Below are positions 1-16,038 of a DNA stretch of 64,000 nucleotides, piece by piece (the stretch's first letter is position 1; each line of letters begins with the position of its first letter). Location of the stretch: assembly GCA_034190875.2 (NCBI GenBank), contig CM067348.1, positions 41,822,778 to 41,886,777 of the forward strand, read 5' to 3'. Source of the DNA: Urechis unicinctus (Eukaryota; Annelida; Polychaeta; Xenopneusta; Urechidae). The position numbers and the translations under genes were made by a program. The notes beneath the pieces were generated by a model. It was given only the letters and a program-made list of their open reading frames with translations. It made no database searches and was not told the DNA's origin.

Positions 1-317
1 ATCCTACCGTTGAACATTATCCTTAGATATATTTGCATATACATGACCCATGTATGCGTGGTCTTACTTAGAATAGCGGGCTGTAGGCGGCGGTCTGTTT
101 GACGTCACAACTGCTCATGTGGGCGATGCATGTGCCACTGAAGCTATAATGGCAATGACCGATCCCAAAACTGCATTAGATTTCTTAAGTATATCTTGTT
201 TCGGTAAATAATGCATAACAATAGTTCTTCAAACATTCTATTGTTCATGGCAAAAAGCACTTTCAGGGTGATTAAGGGAGTATATATGCATAATGGAGAT
301 GCGTAAATATATAATTG
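1..317. other. gene-free flank
   Basis: AT-rich sequence before the first microsatellite. No reading frame with recognisable similarity and no repeat shared with the rest of the window was seen. Confidence 0.5.
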
Positions 318-1689
<1,372 letters not shown>

Positions 1690-2080
1690 TCTATTTGTTT
1701 ATAGCTTGATTGACTCTGCAGGCCCTTCGCTGTGCTTGTTGGGGCTCGTTAACTTTAATGACAATGGGAGCATTTGGACAATGAATGGACACCCACTTCA
1801 ATGACATAGCCGTTCAACAGGTCAGAATGAACATTAATAACTCAGTCCAATGTGCAGTTGGAATACTGTTCCGCGGTGCGCGGCACAACTTCGATATCAT
1901 GCAGACTTTCATCAGCTGTAGATTTCACTAAAAGCATCGCTGTAGATTGTATTTCCCTTGAGTGCCAGTGTAGCGATTTACGGTTTATGAAATCATCGAT
2001 AGATGATAACAGACAAGGCACAAAAATAACACTTATCGCTGCGTCTGCATGTTTTCCACACAGCGCCATGATAAGACGTA
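1690..2080 (-). pseudogene. type A GT31 glycosyltransferase relic
   Basis: On the minus strand, 1,755-1,815 matches the type A region coding MSVKWVSIHCSNAPIVIK in the intact genes (gacacccacttcaatgacat and the preceding gacaatgggagcatttggaca are shared). About 80 bases further upstream in the gene sense, 1,900-1,925 matches the stem region coding KSTADE. The acceptor-side and catalytic blocks normally between these two pieces are missing, and no open frame remains. It is an old, internally deleted copy, more degraded than the other relics. Confidence 0.7.
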
Positions 2081-3214
<1,134 letters not shown>

Positions 3215-3540
3215 TTATACTGCAAAGAAAACTACGCGGAAAAATGGTAACTAATCTATTACTGGCTTTGTTACATATTTCCGGTGACGGACTAAGCCAT
3301 TTTTTACTACCACGGTACATTATTGAGTCTTCACAAGCATCCATATATGCCACACTATCAACTATCGACCCCCCATCGAATCTTGCCCCTAGTAAAACAA
3401 ATAATATTGCTTGCAGACTTGATAACCACTGGCCATGCTACTACATAGTAGCCAAATAACCCGTGTACATTCTTTCATTATGCTCCCAGAAGAAACAGAT
3501 GTTCAAACCACCTTGGCTATACTTTCAGTCCACTGCTTAT

Positions 3541-3810
3541 GATTTTCCACCTGATATCCAATTCATGATGCATACCCCGAACTCGACAAGATGTAGGCTT
3601 CGACTGTTTATTTTCATTTGGCAAAAAGGAATGTAGATAAGCGGAAATTTTACGATCAACGTGGGCACATTTGAGAATTTTTGAATCCCACCGAACAGAG
3701 CTTGTGTTTATGGTCGGCATGACTCCTTATGTGTTAGTCCAGGAAGCCTTAGAGGGCGATCAGAAGAGACACGGTGATATTTTCCAAGGTTACTAGTACT
3801 GTTACAGTGA
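3541..3810 (+). pseudogene. type A GT31 glycosyltransferase relic
   Basis: The stretch begins with a match to type A residues around DFPPDIQFVMHNPE, continues through the segment equivalent to RNADKRQLLRSTW and FKSYRTELVFMLGM, and ends at the equivalent of YGDIVQGDF. The reading frame is lost repeatedly by small indels and stops, and everything after the GDIVQGDF block (DxD motif, YPPYC, IDDVFLTG) is absent. It is a truncated, decayed copy on the plus strand. Confidence 0.85.
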
Positions 3811-4609
3811 GGATAATTGTCAAAGGCTCAGCTTGATGTGAAAGGGGTAAAATGTAATGTCATTACCAAATTTACTATAACGACCTCACCTAATTGTATT
3901 GTCATATTTCAGATAGCGTTTGTACAAAATATCACCTCGTGGTTGGAACTTTACATGACAATATTTATCTATGCTACTGTACCTATGGTTGAAATGTGTG
4001 ACATGTAGCATCATAGGTTCCCTACTCGTTACACACTGGCTTGCATGATTGAACTGCATGGCATTTTTTTCATATCCATATCTTCATGCTGCGAAATAAA
4101 TACTGTCGTACATTCTTCATATCGATAATACGCCGAATCACTGACACTAGATGTGTTTAAGTGCAGGCTGTAGTGCAATACAAGGTATCATAATCGTGGG
4201 TTACATGACAGTATGTTTCATTTAATGGAAAGCAAGCATTTCTGTGTGGGCCTACATTAAATTTTGTGACACATGCAATTTAGAAGACATGCATAAGTTC
4301 GTGTATTTTTCGAATGTATAATTAGTTCCTCGATGTAAAGGTACAATTAGCTTAACACATAATTTAAATAAATTAAAATGGTTTGAACCCGTTAACGAAC
4401 TAAGCAATTTATTCTAAAATAATTTATGTTTCAGTTTAAGTCAATTAACACCCAGAGGTGTCACAATGAATTTTTTTCTGCATACTGAGTGGCAATTGCG
4501 GTCACTATTTATGAATAATCAGCATTGATCATTGACACCCTTATCATAAAAATTACTCAAATCGCGGTAAACGCTCGTTATTGTAAGCTTCTTTATATCA
4601 CTGGCTTTA
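3811..4609. other. spacer with a duplicated segment
   Basis: No gene. The second half (about 4,265-4,605) is a diverged direct repeat of about 7,510-7,925: both contain a cgatg..aaggta block, a run with aattaaaatg/gttaaaatg, the phrase agtgtcaca followed by a ttttttc tract, and gcggtaaac near the end, and both run straight into a microsatellite, (GTAT)n here and (AT)n there. Confidence 0.7.
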
Positions 4610-5585
4610 CGTATGTATGAATGTATGTATGTATGTATGTATGTATGTATGTATGTATGTATGTATGTATGTATGTATGTATGTATGTATGTATGTATGT
4701 ATGTATGTATGTATGTATGTATGTATGTATGTTGTATGTCTGTATGTGTAAATGTATGTATGTATGTATGTAATAGTATGTATGTAGTATGTAACTATGT
4801 ATGTATGTATGTATGTACGTATGTATGTATGTATGTATGTATGTATGTTGCATGCATGCATGCATGTATGTATGTAAATGTATGATGTATGTATGTATGT
4901 ATGTATGTATGTATGTATGTATGTATGTATCCATGTATGTATGTATGTATGTATGTATGTACTGTATTATGTATGTATGTATGTATGTATGTATGTATGT
5001 ATGTATGTAGTATGTAGGTATGTATGTTCCCATGTATGTATGTATGTATGTATGTATGTATGTATGTATGTATGTATGTATGTCATGTATGTATGTATGT
5101 ATGTATGTATGTTATGTATGTATGTATGTATGTATATGTATGTATGTATGTATGTATATGTATGTATGTTGTATGTATGTATGTATGTATGTGATATGTA
5201 TGTATGTCTGTATGTATCATGTATGTATGTATGTATGTCTGTAATGTCTGTGGTATGTATGTAGTAGTATGTATGTACTTATGTATGTATGTATTATGTA
5301 TGTATGTATGTATCGGTATGTATGTCACATGTCCATGTATGTCAATACGTATGTATGTATGTAGGTATGTAGGTATGTATGTATGTGTGTAGCTGATTAT
5401 GTATGTATGTATGTATGTATGTATGTGTGCTATGTATGTATGTATGTATGTATGTAGTGTATGTATGTATGTACATATGTATGTACCTGTTGTATGTATG
5501 TCTGTATGTATGTATGTATCCTGTTGTATGTCTGTTCATGTATGTATGTAAATATGTCAACAAATGTATGTCTGTATGTCGTCTC
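4610..5585. repeat. (GTAT)n satellite, about 1 kb
   Basis: About 970 bases of the tetranucleotide GTAT with scattered variants (catg, ctgt, single-base slips) that increase toward the 3' end. Frames reading MYVCMYVC or HTYIHTYI through it are artefacts. Confidence 0.97.
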
Positions 5586-6133
5586 GCTTTCGATCCACTA
5601 AATGAGTTCTTATAACAGGGGAAATTTCCCTACAAGTACTACACAGGTACCGTTGACCCTTTACTGTAAAACAACCCAATAAAGTTTTAAATCCTGAACA
5701 CGGGGATCGGTAGCACTGCTTTGTGCATACATACTTGCATCAGCTGAAGCTTACACAGAATAACAACTGCTGCTATTATCGTCTTATTGAGTTGTCCGAT
5801 CATTGTAAATTTCCAAATATAAGATGATTTTCCATAAGCATCCGCAATGCTTAGAAATTAGAGTGCTTCCATTTCACCTTGCTATTTACTCTGCAATGTC
5901 CAGTAAAATAACGAACAAAATATAAGGTAAATCGTTTATAAACAACTGAAGATGCAGCCAACAAAAAGATATATCTATGTAATAATTCATACTTAAAAGC
6001 ATCGAATGACCATTAATCATAGTCACAGAAGCATAGGCAAAAACATATAGAAATATTCAATCCATATTATGCTAATAACGTCAGATCTAACAGATATTTT
6101 CTCCTGGAAACTATTTATTGCAATAGATTCAGA
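5586..6133. other. 3' flank of the first type A gene
   Basis: AT-rich sequence downstream (in the gene sense) of the minus-strand gene that ends at 6,134. No coding signal recognised. Confidence 0.4.
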
Positions 6134-7202
6134 TCAAACTTTTGTTTCGATTTTGTCTACGTTGACATTAGCTAATTCAGAGGGACCCAAACGAGAAACC
6201 GTCCAATTCCAAAGCTCCAAAAATTCACTTGAGTTATTGGTTAAAAATATTACAGACTTAGATGGAAAGAGGGGAAGTTCCCAAGAATATGAGAAATTTA
6301 TAAATTTTACATTTTTTGATCCTTTCAATAACCAGTCCAGTGAGAAATACATCATCAATCCAGATAAATGGAGTGGAGAGAGATACTTTGTACATATCCT
6401 TGACTAAATGGATCGGCATGAAAAACACAATTCCATAGCAATACGGCGGGTATTCGGTCTTATTGGGGAGCTGATTTGACTCTATAGGTCTCTCGCTGTT
6501 GTTGCTACGTTTAATAGGGGCGTGGTGCCCTATACGACATCCTATAAACCTGTTATGTCTGCTGCGTATCCTTTGTATCAATTCAGCTAATTGAAATATA
6601 TCAACAAATGCATCGTCGTCTGCTTTAATGACAATGGGAGCATTTGGACAATAGATTGACACCCACTTAACTGACATGATCGCTTTCAAAGTCAGATTTC
6701 GGTAGCTATCTAGAAAGTCACCTTGAACAATATCACCGTATGTCTGCTGTTCCTCCTCTATGGCTTTTTGAACGGCATTGTCTGGAGTCATGCCGAGCAT
6801 GAATACAAGCTCTGTTCTGTACGATTTAAATAATCTCACATTGGCCCATGTTGACCGTAAAAGATGCCGCTTATTTGCATTCGTTGTAGCAGAATGTACA
6901 TAAACAATCCAGTCCAATGATTGGTTAGAACATAGTTCTGGGTTGTGCATCACAATTTGGACATCAGGAGGACAATTGTCAGCTGAAGCATTAAAAAACG
7001 AAGGTGTCATTGCCGTCGTGTGTACTTCCATTTCAGTTGGGATCACATTGTATCTCTTTCCAGTATCACCTTTCAAAAACGTATCTTCCGCAGGAGGATT
7101 TTCAAGATGCTTGCCGTACTTAGGGACGTAGTTATACAGCAGCATACAATGCACAAAAACAAGAAGAGCCACATTTGCAGCACATTTAGATGTGTACGCC
7201 AT
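6134..7202 (-). CDS. type A GT31 beta-1,3-glycosyltransferase, one frameshift
   Basis: Predicted Golgi type II membrane glycosyltransferase, about 355 residues if one base is discounted. ATG at 7,202. A short cytoplasmic end is followed by a hydrophobic anchor (residues about 8-25), a variable stem, then the GT31 blocks: DWIVYVHSATTNANKRHLL with LRSTWA, ELVFMLGM, YGDIVQGDFLDSYRNLT, the metal and nucleotide site VIKADDDAF, EYPPYCYGIVFFM and IDDVFLTG. The frame breaks in a run of six T (6,312-6,317; A6 in the gene sense) just after LTGLVIERIK. The next frame carries the expected ending, with LWNWTVS and LGPSELANVNVDKIETKV. The N-terminus differs from MANKVRR copies, so this is the most divergent near-full-length type A member. 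It could be a young pseudogene or an intact gene with a homopolymer error. Galactose versus N-acetylglucosamine transfer cannot be decided. Confidence 0.85.
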
Positions 7203-8395
<1,193 letters not shown>

Positions 8396-8644
8396 TGTAT
8401 TATGCGATTAAAAGTGTAAATGAGGGATGCTTGCTCATTTATGGCAAGGTAAGCGGTTGCATAAGATCGAATAAAGGAGGCAAAAGAACAAGGGTACAAT
8501 TCCAGCGGTCCTTTTTGCACCCGTACAACTCTCAATGCATAGACAAAGGTATGTGCGAATCAATAGCTAATTGCCAATACTTTTTACGGCCGTATATCAA
8601 TCAAGATCTGTCGGCTCTTACTGCTGTTCATTGCAAAATTTAAA
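8396..8644 (+). promoter_or_regulatory. conserved 5' flank of type A genes
   Basis: This stretch is recognisably the same as 19,050-19,291, as the reverse complement of 47,479-47,670 and 52,949-53,141, and as the flanks of relics at 13,244 and 61,810. Shared landmarks are a tgcgata/gcgatta block, tgtaaatg followed by gggatgc, ataagatcgaataa, and ctgctgctcattgcaa (here ctgctgttcattgcaa) just before the start codon. Conservation in all copies fits either common descent of the duplicon or a promoter; no TATA box is obvious. Confidence 0.5.
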
Positions 8645-9697
8645 ATGGCAAACAAGATTCGACGTGCTGCTGTGGTCCTTCTAGCTCTTGTACCTAGTGT
8701 GTTATTTGGTGTTTACTTCGCCAAGACAACCACTCATCACGAGAACCCTCATGCAAAAGGATGCATCGCAAACAGGAACTGTGTGAGGCGCTGCTCTGAC
8801 ATCAAAGAAGAAAAAGAGATACACACGACGATGATGTTACCTTCGTCACTGAAATCTACAGATGGTGATTTTCCGCCTGATATCCAATTCGTGATGCACA
8901 ACCCAGAACTCTGTTGGAACAAAACCCTTGGACTGGATTGTTTATGTACATTCTACTACAAGGAATGCAGATAAACGGCAGCTTTTACGATCAACGTGGG
9001 CTAATGTGAGATTATTTAAATCCTACCGAACAGAGCTTGTATTTATGCTCGGTATGACCACAAACAAGTCAGTTCAAAAAGCCGTAGAAGACGAGCAGAA
9101 GACATACGGTGATATTGTCAAGGGGACTTTCTCGATACCTACCGGAATCTGACTTTGAAGGCAATGATGTCAGTGAAGTGGGTATCCATTCATTGTCCAA
9201 ATGCACCCATTGTCATTAAAGTGGACGACGATGTTTTCGTTGATATATTCAAACTTGCTGCAGTGATCCGCAGCACATACAATAAACATAAGAGGTTTAT
9301 TGCATGCCATTTTGCACGCCACGCTCCGATTCATCGCAACAAGACGCACAAGTGGGCTGTCGATTCAACTCAACTCCACAATAAGACTCATTTCCCACAG
9401 TATTGTGTTGGACTTACGTTTATTATGCCAATCGATTTAGTCAAGGAAATGTACGATGTATCACTAGCGACGCCATTTTTCTGGATTGATGATGTCTTTC
9501 TCACAGGACTGGTGTTCGAACAGATAAAGGATGTAACATTTGTAAGTATCTTATACTCCAGAAACATGACTTCTACTACATCAAAAATATTGATATATTT
9601 AACACGTAACCGTAATGAATTTCGATCGCTATGGAATTGGACGGTGTCTCACTTGGATCCTTCTGAATTAGCTAATGTCGATGTTAGCCAAATCTAG
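8645..9697 (+). CDS. type A GT31 beta-1,3-glycosyltransferase, two frameshifts
   Basis: ATG at 8,645 (MANKIRRAAVVLLALVPSVL), a hydrophobic anchor near residues 8-25, then all GT31 blocks: LRSTWANVRLFKSYRTELVFMLGM, YGDIVKG, VIKVDDDVF, HFPQYCVGLTFIM, WIDDVFLTG and the ending LDPSELANVDVSQI. The gene is split over three frames by two single-base changes compared with the intact copies: one extra C in the CCC at 8,925-8,927 (intact copies have CC before TTGGACTGG), and one G too few in the GGGG at 9,122-9,125. Catalytic and binding motifs are otherwise preserved, including the DxD site. Both lesions are in homopolymers, so this is either a recent pseudogene or an intact gene with sequence errors. 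It is one of the more divergent type A copies. Confidence 0.85.
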
Positions 9698-10010
9698 AAG
9701 CATTTCTGTATGTGAAGTAACGTAATCACTTCTGGTATGGAAACATCATTTGGTTGTTACTTGGTTGTGGTACTGAATATTACAAGTTAAACAAGTTGGT
9801 GTTTCTTATACTTCACATGTCAAATCCTGATCATTGTAAGTAACATTTATGACGTGTTGGCGATGCCGTAAAATTGGTTAATGCGAGAATATATTCAATG
9901 TTATGACTGAAACTTGTTATTGGTAAAATTAAATAGTAAGGGTTTTAGGCCGACATACATCGTTGACGTCAGACACTCGGCTCTTCATGAGAGTGTTAAT
10001 TCCATGACAG
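9698..10010. other. 3' flank of type A gene
   Basis: Spacer between the stop codon of the gene at 8,645 and the outer edge of the large inverted repeat (about 10,011). Nothing recognisable. Confidence 0.4.
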
Positions 10011-10572
10011 CTTAGTTACCGTCCAGCGTGTGACTACTTATGATTTGTGTTTTATCCATACATTGCCACCAATTCTCTCCGTACTAATGATTTGCATTGT
10101 CGACAATGCTTGTCGTTTGTCATTGTTTATAACATTAACTGTGACAGAGCTGCGCCTTCCGTGCGTGTTTTATGATAATCACCTTGTACATTCCTGATAT
10201 AGCATCACACTTCGCAATCGCGCCCATACACGTGTACACTCATAAGCACACAGTCCACTCCCGCCAACACTCTCAAGCACTCCAACCAAAGCCATGCAAC
10301 ATTGCAGATACCCTAATTACAACGCAATTTTCGACCCACTTGGACAAGCAGCATTAACCTCATTCAGACTCGAATGTTTGATGCCTTGTATTCCAAATAA
10401 ACACTTCACCTTGTCAACTATATCACACACCAATATGTAGCGTTCGTCAACAGAAGATCGTTCGTTACATAATCCAGTCAGCGATAAATACAGGGAAATG
10501 CAGACATGTTCAGATACGCCGAAGCCTGAAATGCCTGCCACTATCTTACACCCAGCTCTCTTTAAAAACAAA

Positions 10573-10935
10573 CTAGACACGCGCCAAGAGGACACACCAA
10601 CGCAAAGAGAAACCTCTACAACGCCAAGTTAGACCATAAACGCCAAGTAAGACCATACACGCCAAGTACGACCACACACGTCTGAGGCGAACACACGCGG
10701 CAAGTGAGACCATACACGCAAAGTGAGACCACACACGCCAAGTGAGACCACACACGTCTAGAGAGAACACACGCGCCAAGTGAGACCAGACGCACCAAGT
10801 GAGACTAGACACGTCTAAAGGGAACACACGCGCCAAGTGAGACCAGACGCGCCAAGTGAGACCAGACACGTCTAGAGGGAACACACAGGCCAAGTGAGAC
10901 CAGACACACCAAGTGAGACCAGACACGCCATTAAT
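10573..10935 (-). repeat. 19-bp minisatellite
   Basis: Tandem units of the type tggtctcacttggcgtgtc (minus-strand sense), mixed with variants that read tctctagacgtgtg. The same unit forms arrays at 35,800-36,130 and 63,190-63,430. Because three units are 57 bases, frames through it give a 19-residue pseudo-repeat around SGLTWRVW, which is not a protein. Confidence 0.9.
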
Positions 10936-11094
10936 GACACAAGAACATTCACGAACGTGCAAGAGTCTGAGTAAGCTAATAAGTGTTCGTAGGTCTTGAT
11001 TTTACTCTGACATCCCCGGCACCAATAGCAAGAATAGGTATCGACATAGAATAACATCACTGATTCAGCCCCCGTCCAATAATTGAGCATTAAA

Positions 11095-12420
11095 ACGTGG
11101 TTCTTTAATGCTTACCATGCTTCCGTGTACAATCCACGTCGTGCATGACAGCACATCACGTGGGACGATGCTCTCCATATGCGCTGCGCTCGTTCGTCGT
11201 AATCCAGTGTATAGCGGGGAATTATGAAGTTATGAGAGATGGCAAATATATACCAGACAGGATTTTGTAGCTTGGTTTAGGGGTATTAGCAACAAAGGTG
11301 GAATTTCCATCGTCTCCTTGCTTGATCGTATCAATATTCAACAAGATAAGAGACAAACCAGCAGCACATCACATAAAGAATCTAAAAGCATCATGCTTGG
11401 TCACAGCAAATTCAACAGTACATCACATAAAGTGTCTGGAAGCATTTGGTTTTTGTCAGAGTAAAGCAGCAGTACTTCACATAAAGTAGGTAAAAGCATT
11501 ATGTTTTTGATTCGTTTCCATAAACAACAAATTAATTCCAGGAGCGTCTGATTTATAGCGTTTATTAAAATGTTGAGGAAATTCTTTAATGTGTCCATTA
11601 TTTTAACGTGTTGCACATCTTTAAGTGTTTTAGTGTCATTGATTAAAATAAGAAGTGGATGTGTGATGATTTACATGCTACATAAAGAGTCCAATATGTA
11701 TCAGCTGCGGTACTCGTGACCGAGCGTGTGGGTTGCAAGTGGGTGCACTAATGATAAAGGTTTATTTGGCACATGTTATTGATAACCCATCATGGATCTT
11801 GATCGTGGACTTTTACAGTCTTATCAGGTTTGGAAGGTGGGTGTGTGGGTGTGTGTCTCTACAGATTGACGTTGATTTTACAGTCACTGTCTTTGTGTTA
11901 TCAAATTGTATGGTACACAAGCATCTTCACGGCACACATGTGCAATTTGTAAGGGCCAGCACTGGTGATAAGAGGTTGAATGATATCTATGGTCATTGAC
12001 CAATAATTTCTTCCTCCCACAATGCATAATCCTGCTGCAAATGATGGCTAGATTGCGTCTAAGCCATAAGCCCATGGGCAATACACATGTAAATTTATCA
12101 ACATGAATGAGATCATGACACGAGATTTAATTATCTGTAAAGTTAGCACACCTTAAATTTTTAGCCGTTGTGGTTTGTACATTAACTTTTGTATTCCATA
12201 AGTGAGCTCATCAAATATTGAAAAAGGTGAATGTCCAAATCAGAATTCACCACCGTATCATTTTATTGGCTAAAATGTTTTTTAAAGTGCCTCATATGAT
12301 GTACTTGCCATCATGTTGGTTAATTTTACGGTTCTTTCACCAATAGGCTATAACTCAGGGCTGGGGATATGTGCTGAGGTTATGATATCCCCATAGATGC
12401 ACCCATAACCTATATTTTTA
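11095..12420. other. duplicon sequence without genes
   Basis: No gene. Around 11,340-11,510 are about three copies of a 55-bp repeat, in reverse complement to those at 45,375-45,610. The stretch 11,900-12,090 is the reverse complement of a diverged copy at 44,780-44,990. At 12,330-12,410 lies a copy of the ctataacccagggccggggatat motif that also occurs at 42,940 and 43,110. Confidence 0.6.
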
Positions 12421-13243
12421 ATTATCTTGACAGAGACACATTTTGCTTGGTGTGTGCAGCACTGATTGACTCCAGGTGAACATAGCATGTATTCCAAACA
12501 TCATAGTAGTTTGGTTGATTGCCTGTGTAATTAAAGGTATACACGTAGATTACCTTCAGTGCTGTAATAAAATTGTGCAAAAGCTTAGCTCCATTCGAGC
12601 GTATAAAAAGATGGTTCATAGGCTATCATGTATTTTACATTAATGTTCATCGAATCCTTCTGGCTTTGACATCTACATCTTTCATTATATTGCTGACTTA
12701 CACATATTAGCTAGAAATAAAACTTCGAAGGGTGAAGATGTTCAATGATTAACTAGTTATTGTCGGATTGACGTACATGCAGAAGCTAGAGGATAATACG
12801 GAAGTTAATGATAAGAGATTTTAGAAACATGTGAATGATATATATATGTATAAAACATTGCAAAAGTACGTAAATGGTCACCCATTATTGAAGGAAATAT
12901 CCATTGAGGCAAAATATGAGAACATCAATGGATGCCATTGCAGCAAATGATAATGATAACAGTTTATTATCTTGCGCCTGCTCTGTCAAATTTGATATGG
13001 ATATATTGAAGCTTTTGAATTTTATAGATCATTTTGTTGAAAAAGGCAATATATCTATAGCAATATAATTATCACCCCATCGTCATTGACAAAGAGGAAC
13101 ATCAACGCATCGTGATTTGCAAGGAGGAACTTAACAATGATTCACATGAGACATGAAATTTACACATGTATCGCATACAACAAAACTACGAAAAATGATG
13201 ACGAAAATATGCTCTCTTTAAAACAAAAGTCAATAATCTGAAC
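12421..13243. other. duplicon sequence without genes
   Basis: Related to 43,150-43,440 and 49,203-49,480 (direct) and to 62,000-62,600 (inverted). Shared phrases include ggtgtgtgcag, cctgtgtaattaaag, and tttacattaatgttcatcgaat. No coding signal recognised. Confidence 0.55.
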
Positions 13244-13720
13244 GGGATGTATGCTTATTTATGGAAGGATAAGCGGCTCGCATAGGACCAGATTGCAGCA
13301 AGACTCAATAGCCTCGGACTAAGAGTCAATGTTCAGACAAAGTAATGAGCAAATCAATTGCTTGCAATTCATAACTTCCAGTTACAGCCTGCTGAGTGTG
13401 ATGTAAAGGCTTACCGGGCTATTCTCGTTAAATGTAGCGACGTGCGTCACATCCTATACGAACCGGAAGTCCATTTGATGGAGGTAACGCTTACATTGCG
13501 TCGACCAACAGCTAAGAGTATTTTGCCTGATATCCTCTTGGTGATGTACTTGCTTTTATTATGCAAATGGTTTTAATCAAGTAAATACTTTTATATGACT
13601 AGCGACTGTGTTTTTCTGGATTGATGATGTCTTTCTTACTTTAATTGTGCTTGACATGAAAACATCTATGTTACGTTTGTAAATTTCCTATATTCTAGGA
13701 AAATACTTATTACCATGACC
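13244..13720 (+). pseudogene. internally deleted type A glycosyltransferase relic
   Basis: 13,244-13,350 matches the conserved 5' flank of type A genes. At about 13,500-13,545 a stem segment equivalent to STAEDFPPDIQFVM is followed directly by the equivalent of IMPMRLVK and then FWIDDVFLT (about 13,615-13,645). Roughly half a kilobase that should lie between them, with the LRSTW, DxD and YPPYC blocks, is deleted. The reverse-complement copy at 61,310-61,810 has the same structure, so the deletion predates the inverted duplication. Confidence 0.8.
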
Positions 13721-15189
13721 AAAACTTAAATATATTTCACTCATAATTGATGTTGTCGATATGGGTCGCATTTAACATGTTTGGCAAATATTTAAAACAA
13801 AATAATTAAATCAGTATAAGGTTACTTAAGTGCTTATGGTAAAAATTATCAGTTTGTTTTCATTCCGCATTGGGATTGTAAATAATAAACACTAATTTGG
13901 TTATGTTTTACATTTTTAACATTCATTATTACTCAATCTGTAGTCTTGAGATGAGGAGGCATGTTTTCAAATTTGGATTTCTATATATAACATATCTGGG
14001 TCATTTGTGTTTCATAAGCATAATGATACTAATCAAATAGTGGCATTAAGTCACATATTTGTCAATATCCCAGCAACAATAACTATTGTATATGTTCTAG
14101 CATGTGAGTTGAAAACGGCATTCAATCATGATTACACTCCGATTATGTCTTTGACTAAAACATGTAACAGCACAAATGGAAGTCAATCTGAATGAAACCT
14201 TAAGCATGCACAGGTTATTGACCTCAATGGGATGATCTGTGTGCTTCAGACTGCAGTTTGGTCCTATGAATAATGGTCTGCAATCAGTTAATGATAAATG
14301 ACGCTATTGAAATAACGACGGGAAAAAAGCAATCCTTTTTTATAGCATGTTTGAAGTACCTTTTGCATCCTAGGCGAGCTTCATTTGATAAACAGCACAA
14401 TCGGGAAAATTACCTGCGCCTGCAATGCATTGTATTCGTTACCCACTTATTACAAGTGAAGGTAATTGAACATTGATCTCTTTGCAGGCGTATAGTTGCG
14501 AGACAATGTGTTCAGTTGCAAGATACATTTTAAGTTTATGTGGCCCTCGCGGAAATTTTGTTGTCATAGCAATATGTTGGTTAAACAACGAACAGATCTC
14601 AAAAGAAATCTTGGTAATGACTATTGGGGATGGAAAACCGATCCTTCCGCGCTGAATTTGATTGTAAAATTATTGACAAGTAAAGCGATAGTTAGCTCTA
14701 CTAAAATGGATCGTAACACCAAAAACACCTTTTACTACTAAAACTATATAACCTTACGCTTGGACTCAGTTAATGAATCGTTGATGTATGATGTCTGGCT
14801 TGTGAATTGCCGTTATTCGCCATTTGTCTATCGGTTGTGGTGTCAATCTGCGTCAACATTTGATAATTATCGAATAGTTTTTAATTGTGTTAAAAGTAAA
14901 CAATTAAGACATAAGGTTCAAAATGGTGTTTGGTCAACCTACACTAGCCAATAGACATAAATACATCCGGTTTCGTTCCTTTCAAGCAAACTCTTACAAG
15001 ACATACTTATGTGTCATTTCATTAAATATGTGCACTATTCCGAGAGATCGATGAATATAAACTCAACACCAGTTTCATTACACTGCTAAATAATTCGTAA
15101 TTCATTTCCAAACCACATGAAGTTTCAAACGTTTCAAACTTATATATCAACATTCATAAGGTCACTTTGATTTATTCGAGCTACAATGA
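13721..15189. other. duplicon spacer
   Basis: No gene. 14,000-14,270 is matched by 60,926-61,050 plus 56,460-56,540 (inverted; the right-arm copy is split there by inserted elements) and by 33,880-34,060. 14,660-14,900 is related to 33,260-33,500, 41,343-41,560 and 56,140-56,230. Short open frames here are not conserved between the copies. Confidence 0.6.
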
Positions 15190-16006
15190 GACGCCATTGA
15201 TTCAAGAAATCATCCGGACTCACTATATGTCTGATAAGATATGTAGGTCGAATGGGACGTTTGCCACGAGCTGCAGAAAGGTCCAAATATGTAACATTTT
15301 CGATCTTAGACAAAACGATTCCAGTGAGAGGGGTCTTGATAGCTAATTGGTTACATTTCCATTAACAAATCTTTTGACATGATATAAGCAGCCCCTCCAC
15401 AATATGTAGGGTATTTGTACTTGGAAGTAAACACAGTAGAATTCACGGCCCACTTGCTATTATTTCGTAAAATAGGGGAGTGTTTGTTGAGGTGGCACGC
15501 AATCATCTTCTGTCGTGTTTTGTATTCTGCCTTCATCACTTTAGCTAATCCAAAAATATCGATCATAACGTCGTCGTCCACTTTGACCATTATGGGTGCA
15601 TTTCGGCAATATGTAGACACCCATTTGTCGAGCGCAAACGACTCCGCTTCCAAGCATTCGTCGTAGATGAGAGAGTAAAAGAAATCCTGTCCAGGCTTTT
15701 ATTTGTTCACAAGTAACGGTTGTGTAGTTTAAAATGTGTATCGAGCAGATAATGTATGTCTGATTTTCCTCCTGTTCTTGTGGGCAAATCGATTGTGTTA
15801 TTTCCCTTCAGCTGATGCGATGTCATGATTTCATATGCATCGGTGCCTGTAAGATTACTTTGATACTTCCAGGCTTTTTACTTGTGAACATGTTTCACGG
15901 TCTTTGCTGCTTAAAACCTCAAATACAGCACATACAATAACACTGAACAAGAGGGCTGTGGTAATATAGCCCAATTTGCAATACATGCTCATGTTGAGAT
16001 CATGTT
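15190..16006 (-). pseudogene. type B GT31 glycosyltransferase pseudogene
   Basis: Minus-strand copy of the type B gene that is intact at 54,848-55,909. It keeps the start region with an MYCKLG segment, the middle block KWVSTYCRNAPIMVKVDDDV with its DxD site (about 15,545-15,630), KYPTYCGGAAYIMSKDLLMEM, and the tail SPDDFLNQW. It lacks the block from LRSTWGN to the SLSQKS region, and the FWIEDVF segment is deleted, so no functional enzyme is possible. It is the left-arm partner of the intact right-arm gene. Confidence 0.9.
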
Positions 16007-16038
16007 GTACAGATATTGCTCGATACTCTACCGCCCCA

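Noticed and set aside
10573-10962. A repetitive protein with SGLTWRVW units on the minus strand
   Set aside because: It is the 19-bp minisatellite read in a frame that repeats every three units; arrays elsewhere read differently and have no gene context.
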